From an uncultured Mycoplasmatales bacterium (lineage in GTDB: Bacteria; Bacillota_I; Bacilli_A; Mycoplasmatales; Mycoplasmoidaceae): a DNA stretch of 22,785 nucleotides. Positions 1 through 9,477 of this stretch are shown piece after piece (positions within the stretch are counted from its first letter, which is position 1; each line of letters begins with the position of its first letter). Where the stretch lies: NCBI GenBank assembly GCA_910578525.1, contig CAJTRF010000012.1, positions 1-22,785 on the forward strand. The letters are read 5' to 3'. The translations under genes were made by a program, and so were the position numbers. Under the pieces are notes generated by a model. That model saw only the letters and a program-made list of their open reading frames with translations. It had not been told where the DNA came from and did no database searches.

Positions 1-21
1 GTAAAACAAAAATAAATTTTT

Positions 22-43
22 TAATATTTATTTATAAATATTA
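22..43. repeat. AT-rich inverted repeat upstream of pst operon
   Basis: Two perfect 10-base arms (22-31 and 34-43, left arm TAATATTTAT) are separated by TT. The repeat lies 10 bases upstream of the TATAAT box, over the place where a -35 element would sit. It could be a repressor operator for phosphate control or the end of an upstream gene's terminator. The sequence is almost all A and T, so chance symmetry is a real possibility. Confidence 0.4.
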
Positions 44-53
44 TTTATTTATC

Positions 54-59
54 TATAAT
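54..59 (+). promoter_or_regulatory. Predicted -10 box of the pst operon
   Basis: A perfect TATAAT lies at 54-59, giving a predicted transcription start near 66 and a leader of about 20 bases to the pstS ATG. No good -35 hexamer is seen 17 bases upstream (TTTATA at 31-36), which is common in mycoplasmas. Confidence 0.6.
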
Positions 60-86
60 GTATGCGATTAGATTTAAATAGCCATC

Positions 87-1214
87 ATGAAAAGATGAAT
101 TAAAAACGGTTTGTTATCAATTGGTTGTTTAGGTTTACTATCATTTGTTATTGCTTTTTCTACAAATTGAAGCAATAAAACAACAATCTCTTCGGTTGGG
201 TCTTCTGGGGTAAAACCGTTTGTGGAAGAACTTTCTAAAAAATATTTAGAAGAACACAAAGATTTAGATATCACTGTAGATGCTGGTGGATCTGGTTTTG
301 GAATTGAACAAGTAGCAAAAGGTTACACCGACATTGGCAATGCTTCAAAAGATCCATACAACACTATTGTTAACCAAAGAAAAGATGATTTGGGGGTTTT
401 GTGAGAAAACAACCAAATCAAAACTTACACAGTTGCGTGAGAAGGAATATGTTTAATTTATGTTCCACCAAAATCAACAGATGAGTCAATTAATTTTGAC
501 ACAATTCTTGATATTAACGAGAATAATATTGCAAAGTTATATCAAGCATTTTCTGGAATTGCTGAAGGTGATTATGCTAATGTAAAACCAAAATTATCTG
601 ATTTTATTACTGATCAAAGCCTTAAAGATAAATTTAATGTAAACATTATTCCTTATGTTAGAACTGGTGGTTCTATGACATCAGGAACAGCGGATGCATT
701 CTATACTGATTCTAGACTTGATTTTAATGATAGTCAATTATCAGATGAAACTAAAAAAGCATTTGAAGAAGGTTCATATGGTAATGGATGAAAAATTTAT
801 CAAACAGATGAAGCTAACAGTCGTGCATGAGATATGTTTGAAAAGAGCAACACACCAGGATCTGTTGTATATCTTTCTTCTGGGTTTGTTCAAGAGAATA
901 AAGATTTAATTGAAAAGAAAGGTTATGGTATATTTTCTTACAATGGCGTGCCTTTCTTTCAAGATAACCAAAGTAAATTAAATGAAGGATACAACTGATG
1001 TAGACCATTAAATTTAATGTGTTCAATTGAAGAAAAGAATGAAGTTGATTTCATTTTGTGATTGCTTGATTTAGATGCTAGTGAATGAAAAAATATCGGT
1101 GGAGCTGCTTTGTCTGAAAAACAAAAAGAAAGTATGGGCAACTTAGCAACTGATTTTGATATTAAATTAAAACAACAAGGCAACACTTGATTTGGAGCTA
1201 AATATGGCAACTAA
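87..1214 (+). CDS. pstS: Phosphate ABC transporter, phosphate-binding protein PstS
   Basis: 375 aa with UGA=Trp. It is the extracellular phosphate-binding component that delivers Pi to the Pst permease. An N-terminal hydrophobic segment (about residues 8-24) is followed by the mature domain, with a GSSGVKPF stretch and a GSGFG motif where PstS proteins contact phosphate, and a second binding loop TGGSMTSGTADAF near residue 195. These match the PstS family pattern. Its place directly before pstCA, pstB and phoU supports the call. Oddly, the hydrophobic segment ends in AFSTNW with no lipobox cysteine where mycoplasma PstS is usually lipid-anchored; the only Cys in the region (C14) lies inside the hydrophobic core. 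It may be anchored by an uncleaved signal instead. ATG 87 was chosen because it gives a complete signal (MKRWIKNG) and fits the promoter at 54-59; no Shine-Dalgarno is seen. Confidence 0.9.
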
Positions 1215-3258
1215 TTCTACTAAAAAATTAATGTCTAAAAAAGTAAATCAGGATAGAACGTCCAATGTTGTTACGTGTGTTCTATCATGATTATTTGCTC
1301 TTGTATTTTTTGCTTTAATAATTTTTATTATTTATGCAGCTGTTCCTGGTTTTAAAGAATACGGTTTTAAAAACATATTATTTACTTCTACATTTGATTT
1401 AAACAAAGGCAAGGCATCTATTTGATTGCCTCTATGTATCACTATTTTAATTTCATTAATTGCCATTATTCTTGCTGGACCTATCGGAATTAAGACAGCA
1501 ATTTTTATTAAATATAGATTACCTAAAAAATATAAAAAACCAACAAGAGTAGCTGTGGAATTATTAGCAGATATTCCATCAGTTATCTTTGGATTGTTTG
1601 CTTCTGAATCATTAGGAATTTTAATTAAGAAAATTTTTAATTTAGATTCTTCTTATAACTTGTTAACTGCTGGATTTATGTTAGTGTTTATGATTTTACC
1701 AACAGTGGTATCGTTAACACTTAACTCATTAGACGGAGCTAATAATGATTTAATATCTGCAGCTATGGTGTTAGGAAACACTAGAACTAGAGCAATCTAT
1801 AAAGTTATTAAGAAACAAGTTAAAGGTGGTATCTATGTTGGTATTATTATTGCTTTAGCACGTGCCATTGGTGAAACAATGGCAGTATCAATGATCTTGC
1901 AATCACAAGGATTTAACAATACTTTTAATCAAGGATTTTGGGGAATATTATCTTCTAATTTAAGAACATTAGGAGCTTTGATATCAGCAAATATGTTTGC
2001 TGAAGGTGGTGGTCCTGCTCTTCAAGGATTATTATTTGCATTTGGTATTTTCTTATTTATTTTTATTATGATTTTAAATTCAGTTGTGATGAGTATTAGT
2101 AAACCTAAGTCATCAAAGTCTGGATGATATCAAAAGTTTGTAAGAGTTCTAACAAAATGATTAATGATTGTTCCTAACACATTAAAAATTTGATTTAAAA
2201 AAATATTTAAAATTAAATCTTTTGATGGTAAAGATATTTCCACATATTTATATAAAAGAGTCAAGGGTGGTAAGTTTTTAACTCACTCATACACAGTATG
2301 AAAAATGCTGTGAGAATGAGTATCAATGATTATTACAATGTCATTTTTATTGTGAATTACCATTGATATTTTAGGATATGGTGGAGTTGCTGTAGCAAGT
2401 AATGATTCAACAATCTTTTCTTTTGCAAAAAATACAACAGGACAAGCGTTTGTTAATACATTATTAATTATTGTTTTAGCAATCGGTATCGGATTACCAT
2501 TATCATTAATGATTGCAATTTATTTAAATGAATTCGCTAAGCAAGGTAGAGTTAAAAAAGTTTTATTATTCTTTATTGATTCTTTAGGTGCTACTCCTTC
2601 AATTTTATTTGGTATGTTTGGTTTGATTTTCTTTATCCAAACATGCGGAATGTCTTCAGCAGGTATTGCTGGTAAATCATTGATTGCCGGAGCATTAACA
2701 ATTCTTATTGTTATTCTTCCAACATTTATTAGAACTATTCAACAAGCTTTACAATCTGTACCAAAAGAATTAAGAACAAACTCAATAGCTCTAGGAGCAG
2801 GTAAATGAGAAACAATTAGAAAGATTGTTCTTCCAACTGCATTACAAGGTATTACAACTGCAGTTGTGTTGTCTATTGGAAGAATTTTAGCAGAAACTGC
2901 TCCTTTATATTTAACTAGTGGTTTGTCTTCTTCAGGAAGTATTGCTTTAGATAATTCTGGACAAACATTAACTACAAGAATTTATGATCAAATTTATACA
3001 GCTGATATTTCTCAAGGGTTATCAGTAATGTATGAATGTGCATTCATTACGATGATTCTTGTTTTAATCATTATTCTTATTTCTCATGTGTTAATCCCAT
3101 ACTACTTTGTTTTAAAACAAAAGAAGATGCAAAAGAAAGGAAGAACACCTCCACCAGAAGGCGAAACTCATAAGAAAAAATTATTTTCTAAAGAAAAGAT
3201 AATTAATAATTCTATTAATAAAATACAATTAATACATAGATATATTTATTTAACATAA
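1204..3258 (+). CDS. pstCA: Fused phosphate ABC transporter permease PstC-PstA
   Basis: 684 aa. One polypeptide carries both membrane subunits of the Pst transporter. The first half (about residues 25-300) has several membrane helices and an EAA-type loop SAAMVLGNTRTRAIYKV; the second half (about 365-640) repeats the fold with TNSIALGAGKWETIRKIVLP, the cytoplasmic loop that docks on the ATPase. A basic linker of roughly 60 residues joins them, and a basic tail follows. Most bacteria encode PstC and PstA separately; a fused form is known in mycoplasmas. GGAG at 1194-1197 lies 6 bases before ATG 1204, which decides the start; the gene overlaps the end of pstS by 11 bases, so translation is probably coupled. 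Several UGA codons (such as the Trp at 2125-2127) interrupt the frame if read as stops. Confidence 0.9.
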
Positions 3259-4214
3259 TGGCAAAGAACAAAAAAACTTCTATTGATCAAGATCAAAGAG
3301 ATGCAAATAAAGTGAATAAAGTATTAAGGATGGGCAAGGTTTCATCTTGACTTTCTTATTTTACTCTTACATCTAATCAAAAAGCCATCTATAAAAATAC
3401 TAAAAACAGAATTAAACATGATTTAGAAACTAAGAAAGCAGATTTCAATAAAGACAATATTTTTGAAGTTAAAAATTTTAATTTTTGATATGGTAATCAA
3501 AAAAAGCATGCATTAATTGACATTGATACATCAATAGCAAGAAATAAAGTAACTGCTTTCATTGGCCCTTCGGGTTGTGGTAAATCTACATTCTTAAGAT
3601 GTTTAAACAGAATGAATGATCAAATAGAAAATACATACAGCACTGGAAATATTTTCTTTGATGATGGAACTAATTTACGTTCTCCTAAATTAAACACATT
3701 AGAGTTAACAACACGTGTTGGTATGATTTTCCAAAAACCATCTCCATTCCCTATGAGTATCTATGATAACGTGGCATATGGTCCACGTTCTCATGGAATT
3801 AATGATAAAAAAACTTTAGATAATATTGTTCAAGAATCATTAAAAGGTGCAGCACTTTGAGATGAAGTTAAAAATAATTTATATGATTTAGGAACTTCGT
3901 TATCTGGTGGTCAACAACAAAGATTATGTATTGCAAGAGCAATTGCTTTGAAACCAGAAGTGTTATTGATGGATGAACCTACAAGTGGTCTTGACCCAAT
4001 TGCTACAAGTAAAATTGAAGAGTTAGTTTTACAACTAAGACAAAATTATACAATCATCATTGTTACCCACTCAATGGCTCAAGCACAAAGAGTCAGTGAT
4101 GATACAGCGTTCTTTTATCAAGGAAGATTAATAGAAAAAGGACCAACTAAGAAAATATTTACTTCTCCTGATAATAAGAAAACAAGAGAATATATATCAG
4201 GAAAGATCGGATAG
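3258..4214 (+). CDS. pstB: Phosphate ABC transporter ATP-binding protein PstB
   Basis: 318 aa, the ATPase that powers phosphate import with PstCA. All ABC hallmarks are intact: Walker A GPSGCGKST (residues 103-111), Q-loop in MIFQKPSPFPMSIYDNV, signature LSGGQQQR (215-222), Walker B LLMDEP followed by the D-loop SGLDP, and H-loop THSMAQAQ. The QKPSPFPMSIYDNVAYGPR stretch is typical of PstB rather than other ABC ATPases. PstB is usually about 250-270 aa; here about 65 extra, lysine-rich residues precede the ABC domain. The start ATG shares one base with the pstCA stop (TAATG), which implies translational coupling. A UGA inside the gene encodes Trp at residue 202. Confidence 0.95.
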
Positions 4215-4218
4215 GAGG
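4213..4218 (+). promoter_or_regulatory. Strong Shine-Dalgarno site of phoU
   Basis: A perfect AGGAGG overlaps the pstB stop codon and stands 4 bases before the phoU ATG. It fixes the phoU start and is the strongest ribosome binding site in the window; nearly all genes outside the pst operon lack one. Confidence 0.75.
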
Positions 4219-4222
4219 AAAC

Positions 4223-4918
4223 ATGTCAGCAAATTATTCATTATTAAAAACTTCAGAAAATGAACTACTTGCAAAATTTAGAACTTTTGCAAAGCATGTT
4301 ATTTTGTCTTGAAAAGAACTTTATAAAACATTATCTGCTGAAAAGACAATCAGTAAAAAGAAACTAGAATTATTTTTTGAATATGAAGACCAATCTAATC
4401 ATTATGAAGCTGAAATTCTAGACGATGCAATGTGAACAATTTCTAAAAACCAACCTGTTGGTAACCACTTAAGATTTGTTATTGCAATTCTTAACTCTAT
4501 TACAGATTTAGAAAGAATGGCTGATTATGTTATGAGTACAGCAAGATTTTATAATACACATAAAGTTATTGATAACAAAATCTTTAGTTTATTACTAGAT
4601 TCAATTAAAGATTCATATACATATATTGAAAAAATAATTAATTGTTTGATTAATAAAAAAGCCGTTGAAACTTATGAATTAGCAGTTAAATATCAAAAGA
4701 ATTATCAAGTTAAATACCAAGAAACTATGCATTTGTTATCTAAGTACATTCACAATATGAGCGCAAAACAAGTTTCTGATTTTTTAACTGGTTCTATTAT
4801 TATTTTCAAACACGTAGAAAGAAATGTAGATCATGCAGTTAACATTGCTGAAAACTTTATTTATATTAAGGAATCTAATTTCTTTTTTACTAAAAAATCA
4901 AAACAAGCTGAAAAATAA
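4223..4918 (+). CDS. phoU: Phosphate transport system regulator PhoU
   Basis: 231 aa, the usual length for PhoU. It is a cytoplasmic two-fold repeated three-helix-bundle protein that binds metal clusters and restrains the Pst transporter. Two copies of the PhoU motif are visible: DLERMADYVMSTARF (about residues 95-109) and HVERNVDHAVNIAENF (about 195-210), matching the family pattern E-R-x-x-D-(H)-x-x-N-I-A. In the first copy some consensus residues are changed (MADY for IGDH). It ends the pst operon, 8 bases after pstB, behind a strong AGGAGG. Since mollicutes generally lack a PhoR/PhoB system, it probably acts directly on transport here; that is an inference. Confidence 0.9.
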
Positions 4919-4983
4919 TTTAAGACTCATTTGTAAGTTTTTATTTAAAATAAACAAAATTTTTTTGATTTATTAATTCTATA

Positions 4984-4989
4984 TATAAT
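4984..4989 (+). promoter_or_regulatory. Predicted -10 box for the RNase J-like gene
   Basis: A perfect TATAAT in the 112-base gap after phoU predicts a transcription start near 4996 and a leader of about 35 bases to ATG 5031. No convincing -35 at the right spacing (TTGATT at 4965-4970 is 13 bases away). No hairpin terminator for the pst operon was found in this gap, so read-through is possible. Confidence 0.5.
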
Positions 4990-5030
4990 AAACATACAAA
5001 CCAACTTAATATAAAATAAAATTTTTATTT

Positions 5031-6713
5031 ATGTCAAAAATTGATTTCTTAGGCTTCGGTGGGTTAGACGAAAAACAAAGCCCATGTTATTCCTTAAATA
5101 TTGATGGTGATATATACATCATCAATTGCGGAATATCTTTACCAACAAGCGCTTCACTTGGAATTAAAAAAATAATTCCTGATTTCTCTTGAATTATTAG
5201 CAACAAAAATTCCATTAAAGGTATTTTTATTGGTAATGCAAATTACATAAATTTTGGTGGATTACAATATTTAGAAAAATTTGTTCCTAACATTCCTATA
5301 TATACCAATGATATTGGTAGTTGCATTATTCATAATTATTTTAAAAATGCTTTTTACAACAGCAATACTACATTTAATTTGAATATTAAAGTACTAGATT
5401 TATTAAAACCATTACAAATAGGAAAAGCTATAGTAACGATGTTTAAAACATCGTCTTACATACCTCATTCTACTGGTTTTGTATTTGATACAAAAGATGG
5501 AGCAATAATTTATATAGATGATTTTGTAGTTAATTCAACTTTAGGATCATTATTTTCTAATAACTATATTAAAATTGCTTCAGCATATGGAAATAGATGT
5601 TTAGCATTAATTGTTGGAACTGGATTAGTGGGTGAATCAAGTGGATTCACTTATCCAAACACTCAAACAATTAATTATTTTACAGAAATTGTTCAAGAAC
5701 ATAAAGATTCAAGAGTAATAGTTTCTTGCTATGATTTTGAATACTTTAGAATTTTGTCTTTATTAGGAGTGTGCGCATCACAAGATAGACCTGTATGTAT
5801 TTCTGGCAAAACATTCTTTTATACCTTTAAACACTTGCAAGATAACAAAATCTTTTTTATCAAAGGGTTAAAAATTATTAATGAATCACAATTGGAACAA
5901 CACCCTAATGCTGTTGTAGTTTTAGTCGAATCATTAGAAAAATATTTTAGTAAATTAGATAAAGTCCTAAATGGAGAAGACCAAAAAATTCATTTATTAC
6001 CGACAGATAATTTTGTGTATGCAAACAATACATTGTTTGGATATGAAAAATCAGAAGCTTCATTAATTGATAATTTACATCGTGCTAACATTAATGAGAT
6101 TTATAAATTACCAAAAACTATATTACCTACAAAAGCATCTAACGAAGATCATAAATTTTTAATTAATGCATTCAAACCAAAATATATTATTCCAGTAAGC
6201 GGATTGCATTTAAATCTTGAATCATACAAGAAACTTACATCAAGCATGGGAATAAACAAAAATTCAGTTTTGTTATTAGATAATGGAGAACAAGTTAAAT
6301 TTGAAAATGGTAACTATATAGGTAAAAAATATTTAAAGCTTTCTCCACAATTTATTAATTCATTAGGATCATTAGATAATGAAGCTTCTTCAATATTTGA
6401 AAGAGACCAAATGAAAGAAACAGGAGCTGTATTAGTTAATTTATTAATTGATAACTTAACTAAACAAATTATTAAATACAACTTTGATCCAGTTGGTGTA
6501 ATTAATTTCACTGAAATTAATAAATACCTTTTAAATAAGTTATATGAAGAGTTAAATACTAACTTAAATACCTATTTAAAAGGTCAAGTAGAAGCTAAAA
6601 CTTTTGATGTAAAAGAGTTTAAACTTTATGTTCGTAAAGTTGTTTCTAAGCAATTTGAAAAAAAGTTTGATAAACGTCCGCTAGTAATTACAACTATAAT
6701 TTTTTCTAAATAA
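5031..6713 (+). CDS. RNase J-family protein with degenerate active site
   Basis: 560 aa, the full length of RNase J (metallo-beta-lactamase, beta-CASP and C-terminal domains). The fold is recognisable throughout: GGLDEKQSPCYSLNIDGDIYIINCG at the start (RNase J: GGLGEIGKN...), IPDFSWI, the PHSTGFVFDTKDGAIIYIDDF region, beta-CASP-like HLLPTDNFVYANNTLFGYEKS, and KPKYIIPVSG near residue 385. The metal-binding loop, THGHEDHIGG in active enzymes, reads GNANYINFGG here: residues 69, 71 and 74 are Asn instead of His and residue 73 is Ile instead of Asp. Other metal ligands are also changed (VSGLHL where RNase J has VHGEY). It therefore should not be a nuclease, yet the frame is intact over 560 codons, so it is probably a maintained scaffold or regulatory partner, perhaps of an active RNase J encoded elsewhere. 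Three bases separate it from the next gene. No Shine-Dalgarno precedes ATG 5031. Confidence 0.8.
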
Positions 6714-6716
6714 GCT

Positions 6717-8612
6717 ATGGAATTGACCCATAAAACAGTTGTTGATCAAAGTAATAGTGAAAAAGCTTTAAAGGAATTTCAAAAATCCAATCGTTTAACT
6801 ATGATAATCCTATGTTTAGTAGGATTATTAGTCTTAACATTTTCTTTAGTAAGGTTACCTTTTACTGGGTGCTTTTTAGATGACGTTTTTTTTGAATATT
6901 TATTTGGCGTAAGTAAGTACTTTGTTTATGCATTTATTTATGTAATATTATTTTGCTTAATGTTCAAAATAGATGTACATAAATATTTTTTTAATGTAAA
7001 TTCTATAGTAATAGAAGTTTTGAGTTTGTTGTTTGTTTGCATCTTAACATCAGCTATATCATGATTGGTTGGAAATCATAGTGATGTTACAAAAGATTTC
7101 TTTGCTCCAATAGAGACATATCAAACACAATTTTTTCATTATTTAACTAAGTTTAATAATAAAACTTGATTTACTGAATTTATTAATGTTTATCAAACAG
7201 GTGGGTTAATTGGAGAGTTCTGTGTAGCTATCTCTTTTACAATGCAATGAACAACATTGTTCATATTAGAAGCTATATTATTGCTTTTAATAATTTTCTT
7301 ATTATTTGCATTTAAAGATGTTAAACTATTTAGTAAATTTAAAGAATGATTAATTGTTAAATTAGGTGGTAAATATGAAAAAAACGAAACTAACTATGAT
7401 GAATTAAATGTAGATAAAAAAGACAAGAAAATTGAAAGTCAAAAAACTTCATTAATTAAAATTGAAGCTAGAAAAGAAGAACAAGTAACTCCTCCTTTAT
7501 CGTTCTTAACAGATTCTGGCTCTGATTACTATCACAAAAACAAAGAAAGAATTAATAAGTCGTTAAAAGCAATTAAAAAATTATTTGAAGAAAAAGAAAT
7601 TAAATTACCTCTTAAGAGTTTGAAAGTAATGCCTGCTTTTAGTGAACTAACTTTTAAAGTTACTTCAGATGAGTGTGTTAGAAAATTAATGTTTTTTAAA
7701 ACTGAATTGTTAGATGCACTAAAATCTGATTCTTTAGAATTCTTTATTAAAAAAGATGAATTAGTAATTGAAATCAAAAATAAATATGTTAGCAAGGTTT
7801 CAATGAAAGAGGTTTTAATTTCAAATAAAACAAATTCAAATATTGCTGTCGTTGGTGCAACTTATAACAACCAAACGATTACATATGACTTCAACAAAGG
7901 CCCGATGGTCTATATTACAGGTAAACAAGGAAGTGGCGCAGTAATGCAAATTTGTTCATTAATTTTATCAAGTTTATATTTGAATACACCTGATAAATTA
8001 AATTTAATCCTATGTTCACCAAGCGAAGAAAAAGTATTTGATTCATATGCTTCTCTTCCTCACTTACAATGTCCTCCTTTAACTTCGTTAAATGAAACGA
8101 TTAATAAATTCTTAATGTTAAATGAAACAATCAATGAAAGAATAGCTTTTTTTGAAAAAACAAAAACTAAAAATTTAGATGAATACAATAAAACTCAAAT
8201 GTCAGGAAAACTTCCGTACATTATGGTTGTTTTATTTAATGCTGAAGCATTCGCTAAGAGTTCTAACAATAATCGTGATATCTTATTTAAACTATTAAGT
8301 GACGATGCTAAAAGATCTGGTATTAGAGTGATTCTTTACACTCCTAATTCAGATAATGACACTTATAACACAGATATTCCAGAATACATTGATAGTTTCT
8401 TTGTCTTTAAGACAATTGATGAAGTTACATCTCGTTTCTTTTTAAATTCATCAATGGCCAATAAATTATTAGGTAATGGTGATGGATTCTTATTGCAAAA
8501 GAGCGACCACTCTAAAATGAGAATTCAATGTTGTTATATTAACAAAGAAGAACTTTCTAAAACAGTAAAATTAATTTCTTCGTTCTATAAATATAAAGAC
8601 AGAGAAGCTTAA
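6717..8612 (+). CDS. FtsK/SpoIIIE-like membrane protein with lost Walker A
   Basis: 631 aa. The N-terminal third has about four membrane helices (roughly residues 25-46, 65-85, 93-113 and 165-197), then a charged linker (about 200-270) and a C-terminal cytoplasmic domain, the layout of FtsK/SpoIIIE DNA translocases. The motor domain aligns: YITGKQGSGAVMQICSLI (around residues 400-417) stands where FtsK has the Walker A loop, PYIMVVLFNAEAFA where it has Walker B (PYIVVVVDE), and KLLGNGDGFLLQ matches the conserved LLGxGDMLF. But Walker A reads GKQGSGAV (402-409), so the catalytic Lys-Ser/Thr pair is missing, and the Walker B Asp-Glu is replaced by Phe-Asn. The DNA-reading gamma domain is absent, as the protein ends shortly after the motor. 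It cannot be a normal ATP-driven translocase. It follows the RNase J-like gene by 3 bases, likely one operon. Confidence 0.7.
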
Positions 8613-8614
8613 GA

Positions 8615-8643
8615 TTACACAAAAATAAGTTTTTCGGTATAAT
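8615..8643 (+). promoter_or_regulatory. Promoter of rnpB
   Basis: TTACAC (8615-8620) and TATAAT (8638-8643) are separated by exactly 17 bases, the best sigma-70-type promoter in the window. It places the transcription start at about 8650, which is where the RNase P RNA P1 helix begins. Confidence 0.75.
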
Positions 8644-8649
8644 CATTTT

Positions 8650-8994
8650 ACAAGTAATTGATCGCTGTATAGTAATATATAGAGGAAAGTCCATGCTTGC
8701 ACAAGCTGTGATGCTTGTAAATGTTTATGTGGGATTTCACTATCCCAACACCTTGTTGTTAAGGTGATGACGTTGTTAAGGTCTAAGTATTGGTTTATAT
8801 GAACTTAACATCTAAAGTGCCACAGAGACGAATTCATAGGAAACTATGAGGTGAAACGCGGTAAACTCCATAAGCAAGAAACTCAAAATTGGTAGAGGAA
8901 CTAACTAAAGGGAATCAAACTAATAGTTAGACACGAAAGTGTAGATAAATGATCAATGTCTAGAAATAGATACAGAACATGGCTTATAACTTGT
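8650..8994 (+). ncRNA. rnpB: RNase P RNA (type B)
   Basis: The catalytic RNA that trims the 5' leader of tRNA precursors. The universally conserved regions are all present in order: GAGGAAAGTCC (8682-8692), ACAGAGACGA near 8822, GTGAAACGCGGTAAACTCC (8851-8869) and ACAGAACATGGCTTA (8972-8986). Ends were set by the P1 helix, where ACAAGT (8650-8655) pairs with ACTTGT (8989-8994). About 345 bases, within the range for low-GC type B RNAs. Preceded by its own promoter and followed by a strong terminator. Confidence 0.93.
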
Positions 8995-9004
8995 GTTAAC
9001 ATAA

Positions 9005-9037
9005 TAAAAAAGCTAGGGTAACTCCCTGGCTTTTTTA
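9005..9037. terminator. Bidirectional terminator between rnpB and SRP RNA
   Basis: An inverted repeat (AAAAAAGCTAGGG, loop, TCCCTGGCTTTTTT; arms about 9006-9019 and 9023-9036) gives a stem of 13-14 pairs with a G-U pair. It has a run of six T on the plus strand and, because the left arm begins with A6, a run of T on the minus strand too. It ends rnpB rightward and the SRP RNA leftward. Confidence 0.85.
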
Positions 9038-9048
9038 ATATATAAAAA

Positions 9049-9126
9049 GCCACTACACATACCCGCTAAAGCTTATAGCTGTTCCATTTCTGGCCTCACT
9101 AGGTTCGCAACGTGTATTGCAATGGC
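9049..9126 (-). ncRNA. ffs: Small SRP RNA (4.5S / scRNA)
   Basis: On the minus strand the sequence contains GTGAGGCCAGAAATGGAAC followed by AGC, matching the SRP helix 8 pattern GUCAGGUC..GGAA..GGAAGCAGC: asymmetric loop, GNAR-type tetraloop (AGAA) and the AACAGC side that binds Ffh. The RNA folds as one long hairpin: 5' GCCATTGCA pairs with 3' TGTAGTGGC (9 pairs), followed inward by ATAC/GTAT. About 78 bases, typical of the small mycoplasma SRP RNA. It acts with Ffh to target membrane proteins. Ends are set by the terminal helix and could shift by a few bases. Confidence 0.85.
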
Positions 9127-9132
9127 GAAATT

Positions 9133-9138
9133 ATTATA
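9133..9138 (-). promoter_or_regulatory. -10 box of the SRP RNA gene
   Basis: On the minus strand a perfect TATAAT (plus-strand ATTATA) lies 6 bases before the first base of the SRP RNA terminal helix, exactly the spacing expected for a transcript starting at 9126. No clear -35 element. Confidence 0.65.
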
Positions 9139-9477
9139 AATGTTTGAACTAATAATCTAATATTTTATTTACAAATTAAAAATATTTTTTAGAAAGATTG
9201 AATTAAATCAAAAAAATTTAGAATTTCTGTGATGACTTTTGTAATAAATATTTATCAAAGTATATTTAATACATATAACACAATATTACATGTGTTTGTC
9301 AGTTATTGGATTAACGTCGATAAATCCTATTGTATTGTTATTTACAGTTATTGCATATGTAGGAATCTCTAGGAAGTAAGTCACAAAATACATTACTCGT
9401 AATAACTTAATTACAACTAGATGAAATCAAGATATAAAATAGGATTATATGAATAACTACAATTATAGTATAAAATA
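9139..9477. other. AT-rich intergenic stretch, no large gene
   Basis: About 340 bases between the SRP RNA promoter and the end of the minus-strand lipoprotein gene. Except for a 29-codon frame at 9290-9379 (listed separately), I see no supported gene, no tRNA-like fold and no convincing terminator for the lipoprotein gene. It is the junction between the housekeeping part and the surface-protein island. Confidence 0.6.
9290..9379 (+). CDS. Possible 29-aa hydrophobic peptide or gene remnant
   Basis: ATG at 9290 opens a 29-codon frame ending at TAA 9377-9379. The peptide (starting MCLSVIGL and ending AYVGISRK) is one hydrophobic segment of about 20 residues with a basic tail and is less AT-rich than its surroundings. 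It could be a one-helix membrane peptide or the last helix of a decayed transporter gene. No Shine-Dalgarno is seen. Chance is a serious alternative for so short a frame. Confidence 0.25.
   Translation: MCLSVIGLTSINPIVLLFTVIAYVGISRK

Noticed and set aside
959..1210. Minus-strand frames antisense to pstS
   Set aside because: The plus strand is a continuous PstS protein when UGA is Trp; the antisense frames are chance openings.
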